Source: Hirsutella rhossiliensis
Taxonomy: Eukaryota; Ascomycota; Sordariomycetes; Hypocreales; Ophiocordycipitaceae
Direction of reading: 5' to 3'
NCBI RefSeq assembly: GCF_020360975.1
Contig: NW_025408669.1
Span: forward strand, 2,232,001-2,296,000
DNA length: 64,000 nucleotides
In this document: positions 1 to 11,148 of the stretch, piece after piece
How positions within the stretch are numbered: position 1 is the first letter of the stretch
How the letters are laid out: each line of letters opens with the position of its first letter
Program-made: the position numbers and the translations under genes
Notes under the pieces: model-generated
Databases searched by the model: none
What the model was told of the DNA's origin: nothing
What the model saw: the letters and a program-made list of their open reading frames with translations, nothing else

Positions 1-1280
1 CCGCTCCCGCACGTCCGCTCCCGTCGTGTGGGTGGAGTACTCCGTGCAGAGGTACTGTACTACCTAGAATCTGCCTGTTACTGTGCATTCAGCCAAGCAG
101 GGCTCGTCGTTTGGTAATGTGGTCTTTTATAAGTTACTGTAGATGTTGCTCCCTGCATCAGCACATTTGCGCATGCATGGAAGGCAAGAATTGCATGCAT
201 CGCAGCCACATGTGAGCGTAAATCCAGAGCGAGACACGCAAAAGAGCAGGCTCGGGACGCGAGCCCGGTAACGCCGGGCAGCTTCACCCACTGTAGCATG
301 TGTGTTTTTAGCTGTAATTATACGGTACCTGGACACGGAGTACTCGCCTTTTTGGCGGCGCTCGAGCCGTTCGTGGGAAGAGAAACTGCATGCGACACCA
401 AGAGCTTCATCACGAGTCGGGCGGGAGCAAGGAGTCGGGTATCAGGGGGATTGCTGCTCGATGTTTGCCATTTGTGTATCCAAAAGAGGTGAATCATCCG
501 TAATGTCTCAGTCATGGATCGGCCATGCCGCCTGGCCATTGATGCTCGCCCGGGGGCTTCCGAAGACGCCCCCCAAGGCCCTAACAACATGGCCGGCATT
601 GTGTACAGGTTATCGTATGTATTCGTCTTTCTGAAGATAGATGGCCGAGCCTCGTACTTGCGTGCGACAATACAAAGTACGAAGAATCGATCCTGGACAC
701 AACGAGGCTTTCCACATGTTTCCCACATGGATCAAGGGTGGGCTGCTCGAGAGATGCCATGGGACGGGAACACCTACGAAGGCTTCATGAGAAGCCTCGG
801 TAATAGTGCTGCGCAAGTCTATTTCAATCTCAAAGTTGTCGAGCCTAGCCTGACTGACTATTCGCTTCCGTCTTGACAGGTCTGGGTATTTGTGCTTGGA
901 GTTTAGGGAGTGCTTATCGGGTACGAAGTACGAAGTACTTCTGGAAACTGCAAAGTGTATTCGGTGCCTCGAGCAGCTCTGAGTGGCGCTGAGCTCGTCG
1001 GGTCGGACTTTTATTTTCGCGATACCCAGCTGCCGCCTCTGCGCTCTCAGTATCTACCGAATACCTACGATACTTCTTCCTGCTGTAACAAATCTTCCGA
1101 GCCTCAAGCCGGAGACTGTGCTTCTCGGGCCAATCACGACGACGCCTACAAGGAACCGAAAGGCCTCCCACCCTACACATGACCGTCCTTGCCTATCAAC
1201 CGCACGATTGCCAAGTCAAGCCGCGCCGCAACAGCAAATGCAAATGCAGCTTCGATAGCACCTCGGCCTCTGCTGCAAGC
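1..1280. other. Left-edge intergenic region upstream of gle1
   Basis: No open frame here shows family motifs or splice-linked conservation. The stretch carries several GTAC-rich short motifs, such as the tandem 'gtacgaa' copies near 920-940. The last few hundred bases should contain the gle1 promoter and 5' UTR. Nothing else is supported. Confidence 0.5.
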
Positions 1281-2950
1281 ATGACGCGCTCGTCGCCCTT
1301 GAGGAGGACGCAATTGGCCTCGACTCCCGACAGAGCCATACGGTCCAGCTTCCTCCTCGATGATCGAAACACGGAAACCAGCCACCTAGACGCGCTCGCT
1401 GCCGCGCAGGCGGAACACGACCGAGTCCGCGAGGCCGCCATTCGTGTGTACGAACTTCACGAGTTGAAAGAGGAGCACCAGCGTATACTGGACCAAGAGC
1501 GCAGGGAGCAGGAGAGGCTGAAAGCGGAGGCTGAAATCGCGGCAGAGGAAAAGAGGCTTCAAGAGTTACGGGCGAAATCGATACCAAAACCTCCTCCGCC
1601 CGCTGTGCCTGAACCTCCCAAGCCAGTCGAGCAGCGTCCCGGCGAGGCACCTGCGACCAAAGCTACCCAGGAAGCGAAGAGGCCATTGGCGGCTGCCCCA
1701 GAAAACACAGGGCTCAAACCCCAGCCTCCCAATGCCTCCCCTGCCTCGCAGAACGCGCTTTTTGCAAACCAGACCAAGCCGGCAGCGAATTCTCCTCTAA
1801 ACCCACAGTTTCATCAGCAGCCTGCATCACAGGCAGTCGCCGTTCCAAAGTCAAGTGCTCCAACACCTCAAGCTAAAATCGCTCCTCCAGGGCCGTCCAC
1901 GGCTCAAGTGCCGGCCAAAGCACAAGCTCCTGCTGCAAAACCCGCCGTCGACCGGCTTGTACAGATACACCGAGAGCTCAAGACACTGCGCAAGGACCTG
2001 ATGGCATTGTCCAAGGCTCCGGGCTCTCCGTTGAAGGGAAGGGTGGGAACGTTTAGAAGAGAGATTCGAGTCGCAATCGGGCAGCTCACCAGCGGCAAGG
2101 GCGCCAATGTTCAGCCTGTGAGATGGTGCCCGTCTTGGTGCGCTTTGCCATTGCCACTGCTAACATTATGCAGACCAATCGGATCATGGCCATCTTGAAA
2201 GAAGCTGTATCGGGCCGGATTGCCAGTCCTCCTGTCGAGGTCAGTCGGTTCTTGGCGGAATCTCGTCCATCAGCCAAGGTTGCGAACAGCGGCGCAGGTC
2301 TGCCCTCCCTCTTCATCTACCTGATCAACATTTGCGCCAAGGGCATCATCAGCCAGTTCATCAACGAATGCGGTGCCAATCCCAAGGCTGCAGATCCAAT
2401 TGGAGTCTTTACTGCCCAACTCTTCTCGCACAAGGATTTCCAGTGGCAGGGACAGTCCCTGATCGATATCCTCCTGGCAAAGTTCCGCATCGTTTGCCCC
2501 GTCCTCTTCGGCTTCAGGGGCAATGACAAGACGGAGAGAGGCAGACATGCCATTGGGTGGCGCAAAGACGGGTCCTCGTGGATCACGGAGCAGAGCCACA
2601 ACGACCGGATGGCGGGTCTGGGTGCCGGCTTTGCAGCTGTGTCCCTACGAGACTTTAGCAAGTCGTCCAAGGAAAATCCTTATCCGCCAACGCACTACTG
2701 GAAGGCACTCGCCGGCATCGTCAATTCGCCCCCAAACGAGACGTCAAACACACAGTACGTTGTCTTGAGGTCCATGATTGAGGGGCACGAACAGCGATTC
2801 CTCAACTTTTACGGAAACGCGGCCGTTGTCGCCCTGCGACTGGCCCTAGTTGAGTTTCCAAAGAGGGCGCCAGAGCACGCCTCTGCGGCGGGAACACTGC
2901 GTGCGCTAGCCGAGGTTTTGCGAACTGAGGGCGGGTTGGATTTGGCTTAG
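1281..2950 (+). CDS. gle1: mRNA export factor Gle1
   Basis: Two exons, 1281..2117 and 2174..2950, give 537 aa. The 56-bp intron begins GTGAGA, has a CTAAC branch site and ends CAG, and it joins in phase 0. Without it the frame runs into a stop at 2198. The N-terminus opens MTRSSPLRRT, followed by a charged coiled coil (about residues 45-115) and a Pro/Ala-rich linker. The C-terminal GLE1 fold starts near residue 235; 'FIYLINICAKGIISQF' and 'GFRGNDKTERGR' lie within it. Family knowledge: Gle1 with inositol hexakisphosphate stimulates the DEAD-box ATPase Dbp5 at the cytoplasmic face of the nuclear pore and drives mRNP release. An in-frame ATG at 1179 would add 34 residues. I prefer 1281 because conserved sequence begins there. 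The gene converges with tlg1. Confidence 0.9.
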
Positions 2951-3282
2951 CCAACTGTATCTTTGAAAGTCGGGAATGTTTTGCTTTGTATTATGATGAG
3001 GAAATCGGCGTTTGGATTAGCCACATAGCTTGACGAGCATAAGTTGGACTGCATAGCTGAGGCGTTGAAATGAGATGGCAAGTATCATTTCTTGAGGCAT
3101 CCTGGAGCCCCATCTGCTCTATCGACGTACCAGAACGCTGGAGGCGGGGGAGAACGCAATGCGTGATGAAGCCGTCAACAACGACTACGTGTAGCCCACT
3201 ATCTTTAAACTCCAATCCTCGAGCAAACCGGCTCAAACAAAGGTAGTGGAACATGACGAAAACAGTATACAGAGAGCAGGTG
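2951..3282. other. gle1/tlg1 convergent 3' intergenic
   Basis: This 332-bp gap lies between the stop codons of gle1 (+) and tlg1 (-). It should hold both 3' UTRs and terminators. No gene is seen. Confidence 0.6.
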
Positions 3283-4084
3283 CTATAATATCAGGAGCAG
3301 GATCAGGAGCAGGATCAGGACGAAGATGAGAACCCCGATGCAGCAGCTGCTCCATCTGTCTTCGTTCTGGCGCATGACGTACTGTAGCTTCTGCATGCCA
3401 TTCTGCAGGCGGCTTCCCACGCGGTCGGCGGCGTGGTCGACGAGCTCGAGCATCTCGTGCTGCTCTGCGAGCTCGCGGCCCATGTCGTCTGCCTGGCGGC
3501 GCAAATTGCCGACGGTCTGAAAGACGCCGTCGAGATGCTGGTCCTGCTCGCGCATCGTCTCCACCTGCTGCTGCTGCTCAAACTGGGTATAGTCGTCGTC
3601 GCCGTCGGCCATGGCAAAGGAGCCGGGGTCGGGCAGGTCGCCGCGGCGGGCGTCGTGGAGCTTGCTTGCGAGCTCGTCGCGCATGTCGTCGATCTCGCCG
3701 CTGACCTCCTGGACAAGGCGCTTGCGGCGGACGACCTCGTCGGCGGAGAGGCCGTACTGGGCGGGGCTGGACTCGACGGCCTGGACCGAGGCAACGAGAT
3801 CGGCGAGGTCCTCGGCGAGGGCGGACAGGGCGGACTCGAGGTCGGAGCGGGCCGAGGCGAGCTCGGGCGAGGAGGATGCGGCGGCGGTGGAGAGGGAGCG
3901 GATGCGGAGGTAGGAGGCGAAGAGCGGTCGCGTCGACGACATCTGGGCGAGGACATCTCTGCAAAGGCGCAGGCGGTGGGTGTGAGCGGCTGGCTGGCTT
4001 GGAACAAGTGGGTGCGTGGTGGCGGGCTGCCTACTGTTGGACCTGGAGAAAGGGGTCCTCGCCCTCGTTTGTGGAGGACATCAT
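3283..4084 (-). CDS. tlg1: Qc-SNARE of the syntaxin-6/Tlg1 family
   Basis: Exons on the minus strand are 4084..4035 and 3958..3283, giving 241 aa. The 76-bp intron starts GTAGGC and ends CAG, and splits a Gln codon. The small first exon encodes MMSSTNEGEDPFLQVQ, the conserved start of fungal Tlg1/syntaxin-6 proteins. Residues about 23-110 form the N-terminal helical domain (TRPLFASYLRIRSL onward). The SNARE helix follows at about 149-215, with the zero-layer Gln in 'GRELAEQHEML'. Residues about 220-241 are a C-terminal membrane anchor of Ile/Leu/Val. Family role: fusion of endosome-derived vesicles with the trans-Golgi/early endosome, in complex with Tlg2, Vti1 and Snc. The exon-2 frame has an internal ATG at 3942, but starting there would lose the conserved N-terminus. 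Confidence 0.88.
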
Positions 4085-4627
4085 GGCTCCGGCGCCGATG
4101 CCTTGCGGAGCATTCAGGTGCGGCCGGCGATGGCTGTTTTGGCTGTCCGAGGTGCGATGCGGGTGCAGGATGTCGGGCGGCGTGGTGACGACGTGCCGAG
4201 TGCTGTACTGTACCTGGCAGGACCCCACCAACGTTGGTGCTCGTACAGTGCGAGAACAGTCCACCCACTCGGTACGGCGCTGTGTTGTGCGTACCTCGTA
4301 CCGGGCTGTACACAGTGCCGGCCACTCAACGTGGACAACCGCACGATTTGGCCGACGACTGACACGAACAAGAGGGCCCAAACTCGCTTTGCAGCCTCGT
4401 GTCCAGAAGAACGAGGACGGAAGCTTATGCATCGCCTTCTGGTCATTCTCTCCGAGCCCGCGACCGTCTCTCAAGAGGCACCTGCTGTTGCTTTGACTCG
4501 GCTGGAAATCTGGCGCCTCTGACTCCGGCGATAGATTTGGCATGACTGAACGGACAGACTCTGCCCGTCTTGTTCGTCTCTATCCCGGGGCTCTCCAAAG
4601 CCTGGTTGGCATTTAGTCTTCATCACC
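4085..4627. other. Divergent promoter tlg1 / METTL25-like
   Basis: This 543-bp region separates two divergent start codons and should contain both promoters. Several short GTAC motifs are present. No gene or clear TATA box is seen. Confidence 0.5.
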
Positions 4628-6400
4628 ATGATACCCGAAAACCCGTTGCCATACCACGGGGCCTTCTCGTCCCCGGAGGAATACATCGAGGCTCTACTGG
4701 CATTCGCGAGCACAAAGGACGTCTTCCAGATTCTATGCGGCGGAGTCCACATTCTAGACTTCTTCACCACGGAACCTGGGCTCTTCCATGCTGCAATTCC
4801 AGAGGAGTGGCACTCGTTTTTGCTCTCGCTCGACATCATGCGCCTGCTCGATCTCCTCATGAGAGACAACCTGGACAGTCTAAACTTCCAGCAGGGTCAA
4901 GGTCCTCCGGAGAGCCTGCTTCAGTACATCCGGTCTATACGCGACCTGTCGCTGAGGCGAGACTTTTCTCCGACCAAGCGGAACCTCCCTGTACTGCCGC
5001 GGTCTGTGGCGGTGGGCATGAAGCCCAAGAAGATCCATGAAGTCAGGTACTTTGCCGACTACATCGAACGCCTGTCAAACGACATCTCGGGCTCTTGCGG
5101 CCGTGACATCTCCCACCTGGTCGACTTTGGCAGCGGGCAGAACTATCTGGGCAGGGCGCTCGCCAGCGCACCCTACAACCGGCGTGTGGTGGCCGTGGAA
5201 GGCAGGGAGAACAACGTTGCTGCGGCCAGACATCTCGACAGGCTGGCGGGGCTCACAGTCAATAAAAAGGTCCGGAGAAATAAGAAACTGTGGAATCAGG
5301 TATTGGAGGTTCTGGGACCGGACAAAGAAGGCGATCCCAGGGCATTGGCCGAGGCGGTCAAGCAGGTCGCCGGAGCTGAGGCTTTCGACTTTCGCCCCGC
5401 CGATGAACTTGGGTCGCAGAACGAATTGGAGGCAGGCAAGGGCCATGTCCAGTACGTGTCGGGCAGGCTGGAAAGCGGAGACCTCGCCGGCATACTCGCC
5501 GAGGTTAAGCGCCCAGGGACGGAGGACAAGCAGAGGCCTGCGTCACAGTTCATGGCCATCTCGATACACTCTTGTGGCAACCTCTCACATCACGGCATCC
5601 GGTCGCTGGTCCTCAACCCCGACATACGGGCAATCGCCATCGTGGGATGTTGCTACAACCTCGTGACGGAGAAGCTCGGGCCGCCGACGTACAAGCACGC
5701 GTACCTCCGGCCGACGCTGCAGGCCCTCAACGGCAGGGTGGTTGAGGAATCCGACAAGCGTGACCCGCAGGGGTTTCCGATGAGCAAGCGCTTCTCTAGC
5801 TACCGGGGCGAGGGCATCCGGCTCAACATCACGGCCAGGATGATGGCGTGCCAGGCACCGCAGAACTGGACCCGGGACGAAAGCGAAGACTTCTTCACGC
5901 GGCACTTCTACCGTGCCGTACTGCAGAAGATATTCCTCGATCGCGGCGTCGTGGGCCGCGTCCGGCACGGCCAACCTGGCCACAAGGGGACGAGTGGCGC
6001 CTTTGACGTGAGCACCAACCCCGTCGTCATCGGCAGCCTCCGTAAGCACTGCTACGGCTCGCTCAGGGCCTACGTGCGCGGCGCCGTCGAGAAGCTGACG
6101 ACGAGCGCCGACTACAAGCAGTACGCAGAGGTGATGCGAGACAAGATGGCGGGCATGACGGACGAGGAGATTGACGGGTACGAGGAGGCGTACCAGCCGC
6201 GCAGGAGGGAGCTGTGCGTCATCTGGAGCTTGATGGCCTTTAGCGCCACCGCCGTGGAGTCGCTGATAGTGGCGGACCGGTGGACGTATCTCGTCGAGCA
6301 CGGGCATCTGGTGAAGCAGGCGTGGGTCGAGACGGTGTTTGACTACAGGCAGAGCCCGAGGAACCTGGTGGTGGTCGGGGTGAAACGGGACGATGCATGA
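4628..6400 (+). CDS. METTL25/RRNAD1-like methyltransferase-domain protein
   Basis: A single uninterrupted frame of 590 aa starts at the first ATG. Residues 166-176 (DFGSGQNYLGR) form a SAM-binding glycine loop, and 'VVAVEGRENN' follows as the second Rossmann strand with its acidic ribose-binding residue. 'HSCGNLS' (314-320) and 'GCCYNL' (340-345) match the two signature motifs of the METTL25/RRNAD1 family. The protein has a helical N-terminal region (1-150) and a C-terminal region ending 'SPRNLVVVGVKR'. The family is conserved from fungi to animals. Its substrate is not firmly established, so I infer a methyltransferase fold and leave the substrate open. No signal peptide or membrane segment is seen. 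Confidence 0.82.
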   Translation: MIPENPLPYHGAFSSPEEYIEALLAFASTKDVFQILCGGVHILDFFTTEPGLFHAAIPEEWHSFLLSLDIMRLLDLLMRDNLDSLNFQQGQGPPESLLQYIRSIRDLSLRRDFSPTKRNLPVLPRSVAVGMKPKKIHEVRYFADYIERLSNDISGSCGRDISHLVDFGSGQNYLGRALASAPYNRRVVAVEGRENNVAAARHLDRLAGLTVNKKVRRNKKLWNQVLEVLGPDKEGDPRALAEAVKQVAGAEAFDFRPADELGSQNELEAGKGHVQYVSGRLESGDLAGILAEVKRPGTEDKQRPASQFMAISIHSCGNLSHHGIRSLVLNPDIRAIAIVGCCYNLVTEKLGPPTYKHAYLRPTLQALNGRVVEESDKRDPQGFPMSKRFSSYRGEGIRLNITARMMACQAPQNWTRDESEDFFTRHFYRAVLQKIFLDRGVVGRVRHGQPGHKGTSGAFDVSTNPVVIGSLRKHCYGSLRAYVRGAVEKLTTSADYKQYAEVMRDKMAGMTDEEIDGYEEAYQPRRRELCVIWSLMAFSATAVESLIVADRWTYLVEHGHLVKQAWVETVFDYRQSPRNLVVVGVKRDDA

Positions 6401-7401
6401 AGGGTGAGGGGGGGAAGCGGGCGGGATTGGAGAAGCCAAGGCAAACAATTGGACGAGGCCGCGTCGCAGATGGAGGGGAAAGACTGGCATGGCAGCTGCC
6501 GGTCAGTCAAGCCATGTCTCGCCGTTCTCTGGTTGCACGGGGCGGCGGCGCTGCGGGTCGACAAGAGCGCTATCCGGCAACGACGCTTCCTCGGCGGACA
6601 CGGGCCGCAAGGGGGCCATGATATCTCGACGCCAGTGGCTGCCGCAGACGGGGGGCCAGTCCAGACTTGGCGTGACATCTGGCGCGCGGGAGGTGCTGCT
6701 CGGTGATTTGCGGCCGGGTTGAGGGGGGGCTGCTGCTTAAACGACGGCAAGGGACGCGAGGATACCGAGACGACGGCGGTCGGTTGCGGGCTGGCGGTTT
6801 ATACACGCGGCGGCCCGCGGGTATCTCGATTGTAACTTGAAGCACTGCATTGCACGGGGCTGAGGGCAGAGCGCGGGACAGGCGGCTTGCAGGAGGCGAC
6901 AACCAATCCAACGACGACACGGGACCGATCGACTTTCCCCTCTTCTCTCTGCGACTCGTTTCCCGGCGGCCTGCTCTTGTCTGCGGCGAATGCAACTTCC
7001 ACACCAGAGTCCCGGCAGATGCGGAGAAATTGCCCTGCATGCCTTGGCGCCGAGGGAAGAAGAAGAAGAAATGAGACTCAGTCCCCCAGGCTTCTCCGCT
7101 TCTCCACACTGCCATGGACCGGACCCGTTTCGTGCGTCACAGCCTGCCTGCGGCCCTCCCCCCCCCCCCGGCTTCCTCCCATCAGGGTCTAAGTTAATTC
7201 CTCCTCTCTCTCCCTCTCTCCCTCTCTCTCTCACACGCCACAGAGTGGAGCTGACGGGCTCCACAGCCGACTGCATCTGTATGTCCTGGACGGTACAGCA
7301 ACCAAACCTGCGTGCTTCTCTTGCCGTTGGCACTGGAGTTTGTTGCTTGGTGATTTGCCCATCCGAAAGGAGAGGGTGGCGCCACGTTGGCCGCGAGAGC
7401 C

Positions 7402-7434
7402 CATACATACATACACATACACATACACATACAT
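7402..7434. repeat. Microsatellite, (ACATAC)/(ATAC)-type
   Basis: A short run of CATA/ACATAC units in the upstream region of the ACT-domain gene. It is non-coding. Confidence 0.85.
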
Positions 7435-7508
7435 TCGTACAATACAGACAGCATGGCGACATGGGGCCCGTCAGCAATGGCGCAATGATGCCGTCGCCCG
7501 GTTTCGCC

Positions 7509-7517
7509 TATATAAAT
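7509..7517 (+). promoter_or_regulatory. TATA-like element
   Basis: 'tatataaat' about 490 bp upstream of the ATG at 8002. If used, it implies a long 5' UTR that includes the pyrimidine-rich stretch near 7700-7900. Confidence 0.4.
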
Positions 7518-8001
7518 CGCCCGGCCGAGCCTCTGTGATCCCCCTTCCTTTGGCTTGCCTGTGCTTGTTTGCTGCCTCTCTGCAGGTCCCGTTTAGCCTC
7601 CTCCAAGACGGGGATTTGGGTGGGCCTGCCTGTGGGAGTTGGCCAGGCGCCTAAACAAAATCTTATCACGCTTTTGGTTATCCGCCGCAACTCTCAGACT
7701 CTTTTTTTTTGGCTTCGCCCCTCGAGCCCCCTTTTTTCTGCTTCTTTTAATCATCACCAACGTCCGAGCTGGGGGGGGGGGATTCCCACTACGCTGGCCC
7801 CATCGGCACACCACTCGTTCTTACAAGGCTCAACTCCCTCTCCCACCATCGCCAATCCACCCCCGCCCGCACTCACCCCGGTTAGTCCCAGAACGCAAAG
7901 GACGCGGCCATTGGCCTGCCCCGTCCAGCCGCGTCTTGTTCGTCTCCAAGAACCTCGCCGTCTTTGCCTCGCAGGCTCGTCGCGCGACTCCCGTGGCCAT
8001 C

Positions 8002-9308
8002 ATGAACGCGCAGATATCCTTTCTTGTAAGATCCCGCTGTCTGTCCAACCCCACCCCACATGGATACGGCTCCCTGCAGCCAAGCCGCCCACTTGAATCA
8101 CATCGCCGTGGTGAGACGAAGATTTGCTGCCGTTGGTTGGAGCTGACAAGGTGCAGGACGGCACTTATACCCTCATTCACATCCCCCTCGACCTGTACTC
8201 GACGCTGCTGCAGCCCATACTGCGCGTCCTGCTCCCGCAGACGCAGAGTCTCAACGTCTCCCAAGTCCCGCCCGAGCACGAGCTCGAGGGCCTCACCACC
8301 GAGAACCAGCATGGCTTCTTCAACGTCAGCATCACCCCGCTCGAGTGCTCCGTCGTCTGCCACTCGAGCTGGGCCAAAAACGTCTTTGAGCCCGTCATCG
8401 ACGCCCTGCCGCCCGACCTGGCCAAGACCGTCACCGTCTTCAGGGACTCGTACATGGTCCTCTCCATCATCAGCGCCGGTCTCGACGCCGCCGGTCGCGT
8501 CATGGAGCTGAGCTCCCCGCTCGCCCTCGCCGGCATCCCCATCTTCTTCATCACCACCTACTACTCCGACTTCATCCTCGTCCCCTCCAAGGAGAGGCGC
8601 AAGGTCATCAACGCCCTGTCCAACAACGGCTTCGAGCTGTCCGAGAACCAGTCCGACTTTGTCAGCTCCTTTGTCTACGGCCGCAAGAACTCGACGACGA
8701 GCCAGTCCGCATCGCCCCCCAGCACCCCGCCCCCGTCCAATGCCGGCGAGCTTCAGACGAGAACCTTTGATCTCCTGCAGAAGCGCAGCGTCTCTCCCTT
8801 TGTCGACGACGGCCTCCAGCTGATCCAGTGCTCGGGGCGCGAAATCTCCCAGCTGGCCAACGCCTACGGCCACCGCCTTCCCGCCGGCCGGCAGGCGCAG
8901 AGCGCCCAGCGCCGGCAGAGCTGGATTGAGAACGTCGACACGAAGCTGTACACGTGCATCATCTCCGCCTTGGTGTCCAGGCCCAGGTTCATCTCCATCA
9001 CCTTGGCCCAGGACGATCCTCCATCTCTCCTGCTGGACCGCAAGCTGCTGCCACTGTTTGGCGACTCCATCGTCGGCGACACCGACTGCAACTTTGTGCC
9101 CATCTTCCTCGACCTCGGCACCCTGTCCTCGGGCGTGACGGGCATCGTTTGCGGCGTGGCGGGCCGGCTCGTCCACGAGATGCACATGATTGAGACGTCG
9201 GAGCTCTCGTACCTGTCCACCGCACGGGCCGGTGCCGTCATTCTCACCGAGGAGCAGTCCACGCGCGCCCTGGCCATACTGCGGCCACTGCTCAACAAGG
9301 AGGCGTAG
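8002..9308 (+). CDS. CASTOR-like ACT-domain protein
   Basis: Exons 8002..8025 and 8157..9308 give 391 aa. Exon 1 is only 24 nt (MNAQISFL). The 131-bp intron begins GTAAGA, has a CTGAC branch site and ends GCAG, in phase 0. The join gives 'MNAQISFL-DGTYTLIHIPLDLY', the expected continuous start. Two ACT-like halves can be seen: residues about 1-180, including 'HGFFNVSITPLECSVVC' and 'IPIFFITTYYSDFILVP', and about 270-391. A Ser/Pro-rich linker (about 185-225) lies between them. Metazoan CASTOR proteins with this layout bind arginine and regulate TORC1 through GATOR2. In fungi the ligand is unknown to me, so amino-acid sensing is an inference from the fold. No signal peptide is seen. The gene converges with yih1. 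Confidence 0.65.
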
Positions 9309-9652
9309 CGATTGACGGACGCCGAGCCTTTGGCCTCCTCGCCTGTCCAAAACGGGTTGTTTTCTGGTGCTGGACGAGGGTCATGCGGTTGCATCTGGTG
9401 CCCAAAAGGAGGTCTTGCATCTCGGCGTTTGTGGGAGGCTGCTTGTTGCTTGCATGAGATACCCGCCGCGAAATTGCATGTGGATTTGAGGCGTCCGTCT
9501 TGTTACATAAAAGATCAGGGTGTAAATGCGTGCTTCACTTCCCCGTTCCAGTCATGTGGCGACGACGGCGTGCGCGCCGTGGTAGCGTAGAGTCCCGAAG
9601 ACGACGTCCCCAGCAGCGCTTCCGACGGTCAGGTGTTGACAAGGCGCACAGC
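9309..9652. other. Convergent 3' intergenic (ACT gene / yih1)
   Basis: A 344-bp gap between two stop codons. It is expected to hold both 3' UTRs. No gene is seen. Confidence 0.55.
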
Positions 9653-10633
9653 TCACCTCGCCTTCTTGCCGCGCTCCTTTTCCTTTTCCCGCTCCGCCAC
9701 CATGCCAGCCCTGACAAAGCCATCCCTAGCAACGGCGTTGATGACAGCAAAGCGCCGCGGCCCGAGCTTGACGCCGCCGTACCACCGCGACACCACGACG
9801 AGGGCGTCCCACAGGCCCATGAGGTGCATGAGGTGCAGCAGGCGCGCGCCAGCGGCGCTCTCGCCGTCGTCGTCGCAGTCGTGCATGCCGCCGCCGCCGG
9901 GGGGGTTGGGCGAGGAGGAGGAGGAGGAGTGGTGGTTCGGCCCGCGCACGCGCCACGCCGTCATGTTGTGCGTCGCCGTGCGCAGACGCCGGTCCGAGGC
10001 CAGGAGGTGCGCGATGTGTGCGCGGGCCTGCGCGGGAGACGTGACGCGCGTGACGTGTGCGATGAAGGTTGACTTGTTTTCCGTGACGGGCTCAGAGACG
10101 GTCCAGATCGGGGGTGGATAGTCCGTCTCCGTGGTTGTGGCCGAAGACGACCCGTGCTCGACGCCAGGCTGGCCGTGATGCTCTCCCGCAACCGCTTCCC
10201 CCTCCCGGCTCTGTCCTCGCCTCTCCTCCTCATCCGCCAGGCCCGCGTCCTGCTGCCCCCGGAGAAGCTTTACCTTGTCCTCGACAGCAGCCAATCTCAC
10301 CGCAAACTCCTCCACCGCATCAAACACACACACGGTCCCGCTCTCAAACACCTCGCCCAGCGCCTCGCGGAACAGGCCCAGGTCCCGCGCCCCCGCGCCC
10401 CGGACGCCCCCCGAGCTGCGCTGCGTGCCCAGCACCGCCGGCGGCTCCCCCGGATACGCCGCCGGGAACCGCAGCCGCAGCCATGACGCCCCGCCGGGCA
10501 ACTGCAGCACGTGCACGCTCCCTCCGCCTCCTGCCTCGTCCCCATCGGCCCCGTCGTCGTCGGCCAGTCGAAGCGTGTCCGCCCCGTAGATGGAGTTGAT
10601 GGCCTCAATCTCGTCGGTCAGTTCGTCCGACAT
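9653..10633 (-). CDS. yih1: Yih1/IMPACT family regulator of Gcn2
   Basis: A single exon of 326 aa. I chose the ATG at 10633 because the RWD domain opens immediately (MSDELTDEIEAINSIYG); the open frame extends 44 residues upstream without conservation. Residues about 1-115 are the RWD domain. The C-terminal UPF0029/IMPACT domain (about 170-310) contains 'IWTVSEPVTENKSTFIAH', 'HNMTAWRVR', 'DDDGESAAGARLLHLM' and 'VVVSRWYGGVKLGPRRF'. Family role: Yih1 binds Gcn1 through the RWD domain and prevents activation of the eIF2-alpha kinase Gcn2, so it dampens the amino-acid starvation response. A Ser/Asn/Pro/Gly-rich insert interrupts the UPF0029 domain. Confidence 0.88.
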   Translation of the reverse strand: MSDELTDEIEAINSIYGADTLRLADDDGADGDEAGGGGSVHVLQLPGGASWLRLRFPAAYPGEPPAVLGTQRSSGGVRGAGARDLGLFREALGEVFESGTVCVFDAVEEFAVRLAAVEDKVKLLRGQQDAGLADEEERRGQSREGEAVAGEHHGQPGVEHGSSSATTTETDYPPPIWTVSEPVTENKSTFIAHVTRVTSPAQARAHIAHLLASDRRLRTATHNMTAWRVRGPNHHSSSSSSPNPPGGGGMHDCDDDGESAAGARLLHLMHLMGLWDALVVVSRWYGGVKLGPRRFAVINAVARDGFVRAGMVAEREKEKERGKKAR

Positions 10634-11148
10634 GGTCTGGCGTGCTCCCTGCCGAGGCGCGGGCGCCCCAAGTTCCAGGTTCCGGATTGTACGTGCCCGC
10701 TCGTAGATTGATGATGACTGTGGGATAATTAACGACTGGCCCCCCGTTTGACGATGCTTCTCCATATCCGCACAGTGTTTTAGCCAGGTACACTGTGCCG
10801 GTGGGAAATCCTGTCTTAGACGCCCAAGCTTCGTCAGCTGTGATACCGCCTCACCCGATACCCGTAGAACGCCCTCGTGGTTTGACCAACTGCATTAGTG
10901 AAATATACAGCGGTATGCATGAAGCTGGGCCCAAGACACCAATCATGCCAATGCGAGCACAGTCAGGAATAGGGCTGAGTAACATTGTGTACCATACACT
11001 TCGCGGCCGCGGTATATAGAGCCAGTCGTTCTTGGGGCCGTCCTCCGCATCATGCCACGTCTATTTAGGATCGCCCCTTGCCAACGACGCAAAAGCCGGC
11101 ATACTCTTCACACACAAACGCAAAAGACCACTCGCCCCCGAGTCACCC
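10634..11148. other. Intergenic, yih1 promoter and vma1 3' UTR
   Basis: About 515 bp lie between the start of yih1 and the stop of vma1, both on the minus strand. The region contains 'ggtatatagagcc' near 11010. No gene is seen. Confidence 0.5.

Larger units (their letters stand above)
6401..8001. other. Long upstream/leader region of the ACT-domain gene
   Basis: About 1.6 kb without a supported gene. It holds a CT-rich tract (7201..7232), an (ACATAC)-type repeat (7402..7434), homopolymer runs of C, T and G, and a TATA element at 7509. Pyrimidine-rich tracts are usual in promoters and leaders of filamentous fungi. Open frames here are low-complexity. Confidence 0.5.

Noticed and set aside
3315..4325. 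336-codon open frame, minus strand
   Set aside because: Off-frame reading of tlg1, Ser/Pro/Arg-rich. The SNARE frame with its intron explains the locus.
5585..6490. 301-codon open frame, minus strand
   Set aside because: Antisense shadow of the METTL25-like gene.
7830..9350. 506-codon open frame, minus strand
   Set aside because: It lies antisense to the ACT-domain gene, is Gly/Asp/Arg-rich and has no motif. It arises from GC-biased third positions.
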